A stretch of 11,551 nt of DNA from Comamonadaceae bacterium (GCA_947377705.1 CANCGU010000066.1:1-11551), one strand, 5' to 3'. Shown: positions 1 to 6,850, counted from the stretch's first letter. Numbers and translations are program-made. Notes: generated by a model from the sequence alone, not told the origin.

Positions 1-86
1 TTTACGCCGTAGCGATCACCAACGATGGCAAAGCTTTTTTCGCGAAGAAAGAAGTCAAAGTGACACTCGGCGGCTGCGGCGGCTAA
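1..86 (+). CDS. soxY: SoxY, thiosulfate-carrier subunit, C-terminal fragment
   Basis: Only the last 27 complete codons are in the window, reading in frame from position 3 to the TAA at 84-86. The fragment ends in VTLGGCGG, the GGCGG tail diagnostic of SoxY. The cysteine on this flexible arm is the residue to which thiosulfate is covalently attached and on which intermediates are carried between SoxAX, SoxB and, where present, SoxCD in the periplasm. The next gene, soxZ, encodes its obligate partner and begins 24 bases downstream with its own AGGAG ribosome-binding site. The 5' part, with its signal peptide, lies outside the window, so nothing can be said about export or start. The identity is firm despite the short length because of the tail motif and the gene order. 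Confidence 0.93.
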   Translation, partial: YAVAITNDGKAFFAKKEVKVTLGGCGG

Positions 87-110
87 TTCAAACATTTCAG
101 GAGAAACAAA

Positions 111-422
111 ATGGCAGATCCAATGCGCATTCGCGCCCAAGCAGCTGGCGACAAAGCCACCATCCGTGTCTTGATGAGCCACGAAATGGAATCCGGTCAA
201 CGCAAAGACGGCAACGGAAAAATCATTCCCGCTTGGCACATCCAAGACGTGACCGCCACCTTGAATGGCAAAGTGGTCATGACCGCCGAATGGGGCCCCG
301 CCGTGTCTAAGAACCCGTTCTTGCAGTTCACCATCAAAGGCGCCAAAGCCGGTGACAAAGTGGGCATCACCTGGAAAGACAACAAGGGCGACTCACGCTC
401 TGACGAAGCTACCGTTTCGTAA
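111..422 (+). CDS. soxZ: SoxZ, thiosulfate-oxidation carrier partner protein
   Basis: SoxZ forms the SoxYZ heterodimer that carries sulfur intermediates in the periplasmic Sox cycle. The protein is 103 residues, the usual size for SoxZ, with an immunoglobulin-like beta-sandwich character. It shows family stretches such as MRIRAQ near the start, VLMSHEMESGQRKD around residues 24-37, IPAWHIQDV and the late ITWKDNKGD strand. No signal peptide is visible, as expected, because SoxZ is exported together with SoxY. The ATG at 111 is preceded by AGGAG at 99-103 with seven bases of spacing, so the start is well supported. It sits between soxY and soxA in one transcription unit. Nothing odd is seen in it. 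Confidence 0.97.
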   Translation: MADPMRIRAQAAGDKATIRVLMSHEMESGQRKDGNGKIIPAWHIQDVTATLNGKVVMTAEWGPAVSKNPFLQFTIKGAKAGDKVGITWKDNKGDSRSDEATVS

Positions 423-448
423 TCACAGTGAACGCAGTGGAGACACGA

Positions 449-1243
449 ATGAAGAAATTAGTATTTGCTTTAGGGCTCATCGGCTTGTCCGCCGCTGCGT
501 TCGCCCAAAAATCGTCCAGTGACAGCATCGCGGAATACCGCGCGATGTTGCAAGACGGCAACCCTGCTGAATTGTTTGAAGCCAAAGGCGAAGACCTGTG
601 GAAACAAAAGCGCGGTCCTAAAAACGTATCGCTTGAACGTTGCGATTTAGGCAAAGGCGCTGGCGTGGTCAAAGGCGCTTGGGTTGAGTTGCCCCGTTAC
701 TTCTCCGACACCGGGCGTGTGCAAGACCTCGAATCGCGTTTGGTCACTTGCATGCAAGAGTTGCAAGGTTTCAATGGTGAAGAAATTGCCAAGACGCCCT
801 TCGGCCAAGGCGAGCAAAGCAACGTCACCGCATTAGCCACTTGGGTTTCTGCGGAATCCAAAGGCTTGAAATTCAATTTGCCACAAGGTCACGTGGAAGA
901 ACGCAAGATGTATGAAGTTGGCAAGCGTTTGTTCTTCATGCGCGGCGGCTCACATGACTTTGCTTGTGCCACCTGCCACGGCCAAGACGACAAACGCATC
1001 CGTTTGCAAGACTTGCCCAACCTCACCAAAAACCCAGGCGCTGGCAACGGCTTTGGTGCTTGGCCCGCTTACCGCGTGTCCAACGGCCAGATGTGGGGCA
1101 CGCAACTGCGTTTGAACGATTGCTACCGTCAACAGCGGTTCCCTTACCCCTTGTTTGGCAGCGAAGCCACCATCGCCTTGGGCGTGTACATGGGTGTGAA
1201 CGGCAAAGGTGGCGAGGCCACTGCTCCAGCCATCAAGCGATAA
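449..1243 (+). CDS. soxA: SoxA, c-type cytochrome subunit of the SoxAX complex (mono-haem type)
   Basis: SoxA with SoxX catalyses the oxidative coupling of thiosulfate to the SoxY cysteine. The chosen start is ATG 449 (264 residues): it follows GGAGA at 439-443 and directly opens a signal peptide, MKKLVFALGLIGLSAAAFA, with cleavage expected after residue 19. An in-frame GTG at 428 would put seven residues ahead of the signal and is less likely. The single haem-binding CATCH motif is at residues 173-177. Cys225, in RLNDCYRQQRFPYP, matches the conserved SoxA cysteine that ligates the active-site haem as a persulfide. The N-terminal cytochrome domain has no CXXCH, only Cys65 and Cys101, as in mono-haem SoxA proteins where such cysteines form a disulfide. 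soxX follows after 12 bases. Confidence 0.96.
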   Translation: MKKLVFALGLIGLSAAAFAQKSSSDSIAEYRAMLQDGNPAELFEAKGEDLWKQKRGPKNVSLERCDLGKGAGVVKGAWVELPRYFSDTGRVQDLESRLVTCMQELQGFNGEEIAKTPFGQGEQSNVTALATWVSAESKGLKFNLPQGHVEERKMYEVGKRLFFMRGGSHDFACATCHGQDDKRIRLQDLPNLTKNPGAGNGFGAWPAYRVSNGQMWGTQLRLNDCYRQQRFPYPLFGSEATIALGVYMGVNGKGGEATAPAIKR

Positions 1244-1255
1244 GGACAACACATC

Positions 1256-1909
1256 ATGAACCGTAACTATTCCATTGCTTTGAGCGCGGTCGCTGTGGCC
1301 TTGCTCACTGCCTGTGCGGCACCCATGCCCACAAGCGCCGACCTCGACAAACTCACCCAAGATATCTTGGGCCGCTCATTCCGCGCCCAAGGACAAGCCC
1401 AGCTGGACCGCTTGAACCCAGACGAAGACAACCGTTTGTGCGCTGAAGCTGACCGCACCGGCGTGGCCTTGGATGCCAAAGTGGCGGAGGCCATCGAAGC
1501 ACGCAACATGACAACCATCAAAGCTCCAGCCGATGGCAAGTATTTGGGTGACTTCAAAGAAGGCGAAAAAGTTGCACAAAGCGGTGCAGGTAAAACGTGG
1601 ACCGACAAGGCGGACTCTGCGAATGGCGGCAATTGCTACAACTGCCACCAAATCAGCAAGGAAGAGTTGTCCTTCGGCACACTCGGCCCCAGTCTGTACA
1701 ACTACGGCAAGATGCGCGGCGTGACCAACCCTAACAGCGCCGAGTCCAAACCCATCGTGGAGTACACCTGGGGCAAGATTCAAAATGCACGCGCTTACAA
1801 CGCGTGTTCCAACATGCCGCGCTTTGCGCACAAGGGCATCCTGACCGAAACGCAAATCAAACACGTGATGGCTCTGTTGCTCGACCCCGCGTCGCCTGTC
1901 AATAAGTAA
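1256..1909 (+). CDS. soxX: SoxX, c-type cytochrome subunit of the SoxAX complex, probable lipoprotein
   Basis: SoxX passes electrons from the SoxA active site to downstream c-type cytochromes. The 217-residue product has one haem motif, CYNCH, at residues 127-131. Its probable distal haem ligand is Met187 in the CSNMPRFAHKG segment, followed by the closing helix LTETQIKHVMALLLDP. The N terminus is notable: a short charged region, a hydrophobic core and a lipobox LTAC with Cys20 as the acylation site, followed by Ala, which predicts an outer-membrane lipoprotein. About 90 residues precede the cytochrome domain, so the protein is longer than minimal SoxX. Cys62 and Cys184 are extra cysteines that could pair. 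The start has AAGGA at about 1241-1245, overlapping the soxA stop. An intrinsic terminator follows the gene. Confidence 0.95.
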   Translation: MNRNYSIALSAVAVALLTACAAPMPTSADLDKLTQDILGRSFRAQGQAQLDRLNPDEDNRLCAEADRTGVALDAKVAEAIEARNMTTIKAPADGKYLGDFKEGEKVAQSGAGKTWTDKADSANGGNCYNCHQISKEELSFGTLGPSLYNYGKMRGVTNPNSAESKPIVEYTWGKIQNARAYNACSNMPRFAHKGILTETQIKHVMALLLDPASPVNK

Positions 1910-1916
1910 TTTCTTG

Positions 1917-1954
1917 AAGAGCCGCAGCATGAGCTTGTCATCTGCGGCTTTTTT
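1917..1954 (+). terminator. Intrinsic terminator between soxX and soxB
   Basis: GCCGCAG at 1921-1927 pairs with CTGCGGC at 1942-1948. The stem continues inward, past a bulged C at 1928, as ATGA (1929-1932) with TCAT (1938-1941), around the loop GCTTG. It is followed at once by six T residues (1949-1954), and the AAGA before the stem can pair with the start of the T tract. This is the classic Rho-independent form for the + strand. It lies 7 bases after the soxX stop and 27 bases before the soxB start, so it would attenuate or separate soxB from soxYZAX. Confidence 0.8.
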
Positions 1955-1981
1955 ACGCAAGTTAAATAAGTAGGTACTGAT

Positions 1982-3718
1982 ATGAACTTAACCAAACGCG
2001 AATTCATGCAAGTCATGGGCGCTGGCTCGATGGCTGGCCTCAATATGAATGCTTTTGCCCAAGCCGATGCCAGCGTGGCGGCCAAGGGCTTGTACGACAT
2101 TCCTAAGTTTGGCCAAGTGTCGTTTCTGCACATGACCGACTGTCACGCACAGTTGAAGCCCATTTACTTTCGAGAGCCCAGTGTCAACCTAGGCATCGGC
2201 ACCATGAAAGGCCAGTTGCCTCACTTGGTGGGCGAGCATTTGCTTCAAACGGCTGGCGTGCGCCCTGGTAGCGCTGAGGCCTATGGCATGAGCTACTTGA
2301 ACTTTGAAGTAGCTGCCAAACGCTTCGGCAAAGTGGGAGGTTTCTCGCATTTGGCCACCTTGGTAAAGCGCCTCAAAGCCACGCGCCCCGGTGCTTTGCT
2401 GCTCGACGGTGGCGACACTTGGCAAGGTTCGGCCACCTCGTTGTGGACCAACGGCCAAGACATGGTGGATGCTTGTAAATTACTCGGCGTAGATGTGATG
2501 ACCGGCCATTGGGAGTTCACCTATGGCATGGACCGCGTGCAAGAAATCGTCAACAAAGACTTTGCAGGCAAAGTCGACTTTGTGGCGCAAAACATCAAGA
2601 CCCAAGACTTTGGTGATCAGGTGTTCAAGCCCTACGTGATTCGCGAAATGAACGGCGTGTCTTGCGCCATCATTGGCCAAGCCTTCCCCTATACCCCCAT
2701 TGCCAACCCACGCTACATGGTGGCGGATTGGGCCTTTGGCATTCAAGACGAAAACATGCAAAAGATGGTCGACGAAGCCCGTGCCAAAGGGGCGCAGGTT
2801 GTCGTCGTGCTGTCACACAACGGCATGGACGTGGATTTGAAAATGGCCAGTCGCGTCAGCGGCATCGACGCCATCATGGGCGGCCACACCCACGACGGCA
2901 TGCCTGTGGCCACCTTGGTCAACAACAAGGGCGGCAAAACCATCGTCACCAACGCAGGCTCGAACGGCAAGTTCTTGGGCGTGCTCGACTTCGAAGTGAA
3001 GAACAAAAAGATCACCGACTTCCGTTACAAGCTGTTGCCCATCTTCTCCAATATGTTGCCTGCGGACAAAGAGATGGAAGCGCTCATCACCAAAATTCGC
3101 GCACCGTACGAAGCCAAGCTGAACGAAACTTTGGCCATCACCGAAGGCACGCTGTACCGCCGTGGCAACTTCAACGGCACGGGCGACCAGTTGTTGCTCG
3201 ATGCACTCATGGATGTGCAAGGGGCCGACATGGCGTTTTCTCCCGGCTTCCGTTGGGGCACCTCGCTGTTGCCAGGCCAAGCCATCACACGTGAGTGGTT
3301 GATGGACATGACGGCCACCACTTATTCATATGCCACCGTGTCTGAAATGACAGGCGAGACCATCAAAACCATTTTGGAAGATGTCTGCGACAACTTGTTC
3401 AACCCCGACCCGTACTACCAACAAGGCGGAGACATGGTGCGTGTGGGAGGCCTGGAATACGTGTGTCGTCCCAACGAAAAAATGGGCAATCGCATTGGTG
3501 AGATGCGCCTCAAAGGCAAGCTCATCGATGCCGACAAAAAATACAAAGTGGCGGGTTGGGCGCCTGTGGCCGAAGAGGCCAAGCACCAAAACCTCAAGCC
3601 CATTTGGGAAGTGGCCGAGCAGTGGCTCAAAGCCAGCGGCGGCAAGGTGTCGAAGCGCAAGCTCAACACGCCCAAACTCGAAGACGTGCTGCCTAACCCC
3701 GGCTTTGCGGCTGTTTAA
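1982..3718 (+). CDS. soxB: SoxB, sulfate thiohydrolase of the thiosulfate-oxidising complex
   Basis: SoxB hydrolyses the terminal sulfone of SoxY-bound intermediates to release sulfate, using a dinuclear manganese site in the periplasm. The 578-residue protein is full length and belongs to the 5'-nucleotidase-like metallophosphoesterase fold. Metal-binding motifs are visible in order: HMTDCHAQ (Asp53, His55), DGGDTWQGS (Asp145), TGHWEF (His176), LSHNGMD (His279) and GGHTHDG (His302, His304). The C-terminal substrate-cap domain follows. The N terminus TKREFMQVMGAGSMAG resembles a Tat signal with Lys-Arg in place of the usual Arg-Arg; a cleavage site AFA-Q is near residue 26. The Shine-Dalgarno is a modest AGGT at 1972-1975. 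It is separated from soxX by an intrinsic terminator, and the small DUF2892 gene follows after 14 bases. Confidence 0.97.
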   Translation: MNLTKREFMQVMGAGSMAGLNMNAFAQADASVAAKGLYDIPKFGQVSFLHMTDCHAQLKPIYFREPSVNLGIGTMKGQLPHLVGEHLLQTAGVRPGSAEAYGMSYLNFEVAAKRFGKVGGFSHLATLVKRLKATRPGALLLDGGDTWQGSATSLWTNGQDMVDACKLLGVDVMTGHWEFTYGMDRVQEIVNKDFAGKVDFVAQNIKTQDFGDQVFKPYVIREMNGVSCAIIGQAFPYTPIANPRYMVADWAFGIQDENMQKMVDEARAKGAQVVVVLSHNGMDVDLKMASRVSGIDAIMGGHTHDGMPVATLVNNKGGKTIVTNAGSNGKFLGVLDFEVKNKKITDFRYKLLPIFSNMLPADKEMEALITKIRAPYEAKLNETLAITEGTLYRRGNFNGTGDQLLLDALMDVQGADMAFSPGFRWGTSLLPGQAITREWLMDMTATTYSYATVSEMTGETIKTILEDVCDNLFNPDPYYQQGGDMVRVGGLEYVCRPNEKMGNRIGEMRLKGKLIDADKKYKVAGWAPVAEEAKHQNLKPIWEVAEQWLKASGGKVSKRKLNTPKLEDVLPNPGFAAV

Positions 3719-3732
3719 CTGGCGTACAAGAA

Positions 3733-4086
3733 ATGACTGTCGAACGTTACATCCGCATCGTCGCGGGCTTGTTCATCATGGTGTCGCTGGCCCTGGGTGT
3801 GGAAGAAAGCCCCGTGTTCGTGAGCCGTTGGGCCTTGGCTTTCACAGCTTTCGTTGGCCTGAACTTGTTTCAGTTTGGGTTCACCAACTTTTGCCCCATG
3901 GCCATCATCTTGCGCAAGCTCGGTGCCAAAGACGGCAACGCAGCCTGCTGCGCTGCTGAGTCATTTGCTTCAGAGGGAGCTGCTGATGGACTTGAGGGCT
4001 TTGTAAGTCAACGCAGCACCCATGATGATGGAGAGCAGGGTGAGCCACGCGGTGTTCGAGAAAATCGCACCACCGCTCATACCTGA
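3733..4086 (+). CDS. DUF2892 (YgaP-type) small inner-membrane protein with an abnormal C-terminal extension
   Basis: The first 66 or so residues match the DUF2892 membrane domain, often found with rhodaneses and sulfur genes: ERYIRIVAG opens the first membrane helix (about residues 6-24), the second helix spans about 33-52, and FGFTNFCPMAIILRKLG is the family signature with Cys54. Its biochemical role is not established; a link to sulfane-sulfur handling is inferred from context. It starts 14 bases after soxB with only a weak AAGAA upstream, so it is probably co-transcribed with soxB. After a Cys72-Cys73 pair the frame runs on for about 40 hydrophilic residues, antisense to the 3' end of the yeeE gene (3970-4086). 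That tail looks non-native: a one-base shift in the GCTG-rich stretch would end the protein at the TGA at 3957-3959. Confidence 0.8.
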   Translation: MTVERYIRIVAGLFIMVSLALGVEESPVFVSRWALAFTAFVGLNLFQFGFTNFCPMAIILRKLGAKDGNAACCAAESFASEGAADGLEGFVSQRSTHDDGEQGEPRGVRENRTTAHT

Positions 4087-5028
4087 GCCCACGGTGCAAC
4101 CGCCCGCCATGACAGCGCCAAAGCCCATCAGCACAGCGCCTGTCAGGTAATGGCCCAGCTTGTTTTCTGTTTGAAAGCCTTCAAACTTGAATTCACCAAA
4201 CATCACGCTGGCCACCAACGAACCCACAAACACCCCAGGCAACAAACCGGCATCAAAGCCGAATTGAGGCGCTGTCGCGGTGGATAAGGTGCGCATCAGC
4301 CATTCGGCAGAGGGAGAGCTGAAGCTCAGGCTTTGCACGGCAACTGGTTCAAACGACACGCTGGCTACCAGCTGGGTCAAACCCCAGCCCAATGCAATGG
4401 ACAAGCCGACGTAAGCCCCGGCCCAAGGCCAAGTGTTGCTGGTGTTCTCGCTACGGCGCAGACGCCACAGTGCCACCACGCCAATGGTGGCGCCCACCAC
4501 CAAGCCCATCCATGTTGATGTGAGGTTCAACAAGTTGCGATCAGGGCCGCCTTCCACCATCCACAACGAGGTCGCCCATTGACGCGCGGGGGCCAACAAA
4601 CCAGAGATAGAGGCCTGCACGGTGACTGCAAAAACGAGGCCGGAGAGCAGGGCGCGCAAATTGCCGTTCGCCGAAAGAATCAACAAACGGCTGGCACAGC
4701 CACGCGTCATGATCATGCCCATGCCAAACATCAAGCCACCGATGACCGCACCCGAGATGCTGCCGGGTGCGCCCAAATGGCGAGAGCTTTCGGGCTTCAA
4801 AAACCCAAGCAACACAATGGTTTGCACCGCCAAAATGGCGACGGCAAAGCCCAGCATCCAGACCGCGAAGCGTGAACCCCATGTGCCTTCGCAACCTTCA
4901 ATCACAGCGGCGCGTGCGCAAAATTTAGAGCGTTGTGCGGTGAACCCGAAGAGCAGGCCAACGCAGGCACCCCCCATAGCTAAGACCCAATGGTCTCCGA
5001 AGGTTTCGAGCAGGCTGGCGAGGTTCAC
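3970..5028 (-). CDS. YeeE/YedE family (TsuA-like) sulfur-compound transporter, full length
   Basis: This 352-residue, highly hydrophobic protein belongs to the YeeE/YedE family, whose characterised member TsuA takes up thiosulfate through a relay of conserved cysteines. It has two similar halves. The first carries QRSKFCARA (Cys37) and MTRGCASRLL (Cys111); the second carries MAGGCTVGSGMSGG (Cys311). Cys22 in the first helix is another candidate. The start is GTG at 5026-5028, preceded on its own strand by AAAGGA (5034-5039) at five bases; no better ATG is available. It is the last gene of a three-gene minus-strand set, 27 bases after the half-size transporter gene. It converges on and overlaps the DUF2892 gene by 117 bases. 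Thiosulfate is the likely substrate given the neighbouring sox genes, but another sulfur species is possible. Confidence 0.9.
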   Translation of the reverse strand: MNLASLLETFGDHWVLAMGGACVGLLFGFTAQRSKFCARAAVIEGCEGTWGSRFAVWMLGFAVAILAVQTIVLLGFLKPESSRHLGAPGSISGAVIGGLMFGMGMIMTRGCASRLLILSANGNLRALLSGLVFAVTVQASISGLLAPARQWATSLWMVEGGPDRNLLNLTSTWMGLVVGATIGVVALWRLRRSENTSNTWPWAGAYVGLSIALGWGLTQLVASVSFEPVAVQSLSFSSPSAEWLMRTLSTATAPQFGFDAGLLPGVFVGSLVASVMFGEFKFEGFQTENKLGHYLTGAVLMGFGAVMAGGCTVGSGMSGGAIFSNTAWLTLLSIIMGAALTYKALKSISSSL

Positions 5029-5055
5029 AAAAATCCTTTGATGGCGTTCAAACCC

Positions 5056-5472
5056 TCAATTGTCCCTTTTTTTGAAACAACCCAACAACACCATGCCAAT
5101 CAGCATCGCTATGACAAATACCAAGGCTTTGTCATAGCCCGCAGCCATCGCCACCAGGGCTGGACCCGGACAAAAACCAGCCAGCCCCCAGCCCACGCCA
5201 AACATCAAGCTGCCCAATACCAAGGGGCGGTCGATCTGCGTGATGGTGGGCCAGTGAAAGGGGGCGCCTGACAAGCTGGCGTGCTTTCTTTTGGCCAAGC
5301 CAAACCCTAGCAACCCCACCATCACACCGCCGCCCATGACGAATGCCAAAGACGGGTCCCATAAACCAGACACATCCAAAAAGCCCAACACCTTGGCGGG
5401 GTCGGTCATGCCTGAGATTAACAAGCCCATGCCAAAGGCGAGGCCCAATACAAATTCAATCACGCGTTGCAT
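5056..5472 (-). CDS. DUF6691/YeeE-like half-size transporter protein (C-terminal half equivalent)
   Basis: A 138-residue membrane protein with about four hydrophobic segments. The near-N-terminal SGMTDPAKVLGFLD and the GWGLAGFCPGPALV segment with Cys101 are typical of the DUF6691 proteins encoded next to half-size YeeE genes. It resembles the second half of a full YeeE/TsuA transporter, so it probably pairs with the product of the gene just upstream. The chosen start is ATG 5472, preceded by AAAAGG at seven bases; upstream in-frame starts (ATG 5493, or further to 5517) would overlap the preceding gene and give a charged, non-conserved leader. The gap to the upstream gene is 10 bases, indicating co-transcription. 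The product ends in the basic tail KKRDN, expected on the cytoplasmic side. Confidence 0.88.
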   Translation of the reverse strand: MQRVIEFVLGLAFGMGLLISGMTDPAKVLGFLDVSGLWDPSLAFVMGGGVMVGLLGFGLAKRKHASLSGAPFHWPTITQIDRPLVLGSLMFGVGWGLAGFCPGPALVAMAAGYDKALVFVIAMLIGMVLLGCFKKRDN

Positions 5473-5482
5473 CGCCGACCTT

Positions 5483-5920
5483 TTAAAAAACATGGTGTGT
5501 GAGAAACACAGTGACAAAGCCCGTGCTCATGAAAGACAAGGTGGCGATCAGCGAACGCAGCGACAAACGGCTGAGGCCGCAAATGCCGTGGCCGCTGGTA
5601 CAGCCTGTGCCCCACCGCGTACCGAAGCCCACCAGCAATCCGGCCACAACCACCAAGCTCCAGCTCGCGTCAATGTGTGGCACGTGCAACCAGTCGGAGG
5701 GCAGCACAAGTTTGGCGACCCACGGGGCTGAAAATAGGCCAAGCAGGAAGGTGATTCGCCAACGCGTGTCCCCCGATTTTGGAAGGAGCACACCTTCCAA
5801 AATGCCGGTGACGCCGAGAATTCGCCCGCTGTTTAAAAACAAAAGTGCGGCGGCAACGCCGATCAAAAGCCCGCCCACCAGGGATGTCCAAGGCGTGAAA
5901 TGTAGCCAGTCAATTTGCAT
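5483..5920 (-). CDS. YeeE/YedE family half-size transporter protein (N-terminal half equivalent)
   Basis: This 145-residue membrane protein carries the YeeE signature WGTGCTSGHGICGLSR with Cys107 and Cys114, and an NSGRILGVTGILEG segment after the first helix. It corresponds to the first half of a full-length YeeE/TsuA transporter. With the DUF6691 gene 10 bases downstream it forms the two-gene arrangement seen in many proteobacteria near Blh-type persulfide dioxygenases, including the bigR operons of Xylella and Agrobacterium. Transport of a sulfur compound is therefore likely; the direction is uncertain. The ATG at 5918-5920 has no clear Shine-Dalgarno, and the sequence just upstream is AT-rich, so the mRNA may have a very short leader. 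It is divergently oriented to the dioxygenase gene and probably shares a control region with it. Confidence 0.9.
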   Translation of the reverse strand: MQIDWLHFTPWTSLVGGLLIGVAAALLFLNSGRILGVTGILEGVLLPKSGDTRWRITFLLGLFSAPWVAKLVLPSDWLHVPHIDASWSLVVVAGLLVGFGTRWGTGCTSGHGICGLSRLSLRSLIATLSFMSTGFVTVFLTHHVF

Positions 5921-5977
5921 AGTTCAAGTGTATAAAGTTGCCTATATTATTGTTCTCTTATGAATCAGAGCTTTGCC
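5921..5977. promoter_or_regulatory. Compact divergent promoter region between the yeeE-type pair and the persulfide dioxygenase gene
   Basis: Two divergent genes start on either side of this stretch, and the AT-rich core at about 5930-5955 contrasts with the surrounding coding DNA. On the + strand TATTAT (5945-5950) is a possible -10 box, with GTTCAA (5922-5927) as a weak -35 at 17 bases. On the - strand TTTATA/TATACA just before the ATG is a possible -10. The two promoters would overlap almost completely, so one bound regulator could control both directions. No regulator gene (for example an ArsR-type BigR) is in the window. The boxes are judged by eye. Confidence 0.5.
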
Positions 5978-6850
5978 ATGACCGCCGCCTTGAACCCCAT
6001 CGTCTACGGAATTTTTGATCCCGCGACATGGACCATCACTTACGTGGTTTACGAAAAAGAGGGCAGCGCCTGCGCCATCATTGATTCGGTGCTCGACTAC
6101 GACCCCAAGTCGGGCCGCACCAGCACCGAAGCGGCAGACCAAGTAATTGCCTTTGTACGTGAAAAGCAACTCAGTGTGGCTTGGATTGTGGAAACCCATG
6201 CCCATGCTGACCACCTCACCGCTGCGCCTTATTTGAAAGCGCATTTGGGCGGCCAAACCGCTATCGGCAAGCACATCACCACGGTCCAGCATGTGTTCAA
6301 CGGTGTGTTCAATTTAGAGCCCAGCTTCAAGGAAGACGGCTCACAGTTTGACCACTTGCTGGAGGCCGACGAAGCCTTTGCGATTGGCAATTTGGTGGCG
6401 AAAGCCTTGTACGTCCCGGGCCACACGCCCGCCTGCGTGGCCTACCAAATTGGCGATGCCGTGTTTGTGGGCGACACCTTGTTCATGCCCGATGTGGGTT
6501 CTGCCCGTTGCGACTTTCCGGGGGGCTGCGCCAAAACACTTTATGCCTCGGTCCGAAAAATTTTGAGCTTGCCCGATCACACCCGTCTATTCATGTGCCA
6601 CGACTACCCGCCCAATGAACGCGCGGTACAGTTTGAAAGTACGGTGGCCGAGCAACGCGCACACAACATTCATTTGCACGATGGCATTGGCGAGGCCGAG
6701 TTTGTGCGCATGCGCACTGCGCGCGATGCCACCTTGTCTATGCCCGTCTTGATCTTGCCTGCGGTGCAAATCAACATCCGCGCGGGTGAGTTCCCGCCCA
6801 AAGATGGCAACGGTGTGTCGTACCTCAAAATCCCATTGAACGCGCTTTGA
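5978..6850 (+). CDS. blh: Blh/ETHE1-type persulfide dioxygenase (metallo-beta-lactamase fold)
   Basis: Persulfide dioxygenases of this group oxidise glutathione persulfide or related sulfane sulfur to sulfite in the cytoplasm, using one iron ion. The metallo-beta-lactamase motifs are complete. In the 290-residue form they are THAHADH (His74, His76, Asp78, His79), PGHTPA (His149), VGDTLF (Asp166) and MCHDYPP (His208). The opening PIVYGIFDPATWTITYVV and the AAPYLKAHLGG stretch are typical of the Blh/PDO subfamily rather than glyoxalase II. There is no fused rhodanese or DUF442 domain. The preferred start is ATG 5978, with weak AGAG at 5967-5970; ATG 5960 (296 residues) lacks any ribosome-binding site and would be almost leaderless. 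Context with YeeE transporters and a thioredoxin supports a sulfur-detoxification or oxidation role. The symbol is by family resemblance. Confidence 0.92.
   Translation: MTAALNPIVYGIFDPATWTITYVVYEKEGSACAIIDSVLDYDPKSGRTSTEAADQVIAFVREKQLSVAWIVETHAHADHLTAAPYLKAHLGGQTAIGKHITTVQHVFNGVFNLEPSFKEDGSQFDHLLEADEAFAIGNLVAKALYVPGHTPACVAYQIGDAVFVGDTLFMPDVGSARCDFPGGCAKTLYASVRKILSLPDHTRLFMCHDYPPNERAVQFESTVAEQRAHNIHLHDGIGEAEFVRMRTARDATLSMPVLILPAVQINIRAGEFPPKDGNGVSYLKIPLNAL

Noticed and set aside
1376..1960. A 194-residue minus-strand open frame opposite soxX.
   Set aside because: It is fully antisense to soxX, which has a haem motif and lipobox in the + frame. The minus frame shows no recognisable domain and no ribosome-binding site; it is a by-product of codon bias.
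1935..1968. A possible soxB promoter with TTGTCA (1935-1940) as -35 and TTAAAT (1962-1967) as -10.
   Set aside because: The spacing is 21 bases, outside the usual 16-18, and the -35 lies within the terminator stem and loop. It is not strong enough to list as a feature.
2662..3294. A 210-residue plus-strand open frame inside soxB in another frame.
   Set aside because: Its composition (very rich in His, Arg and Gln) is typical of an out-of-frame reading, and the soxB frame contains all the family motifs.
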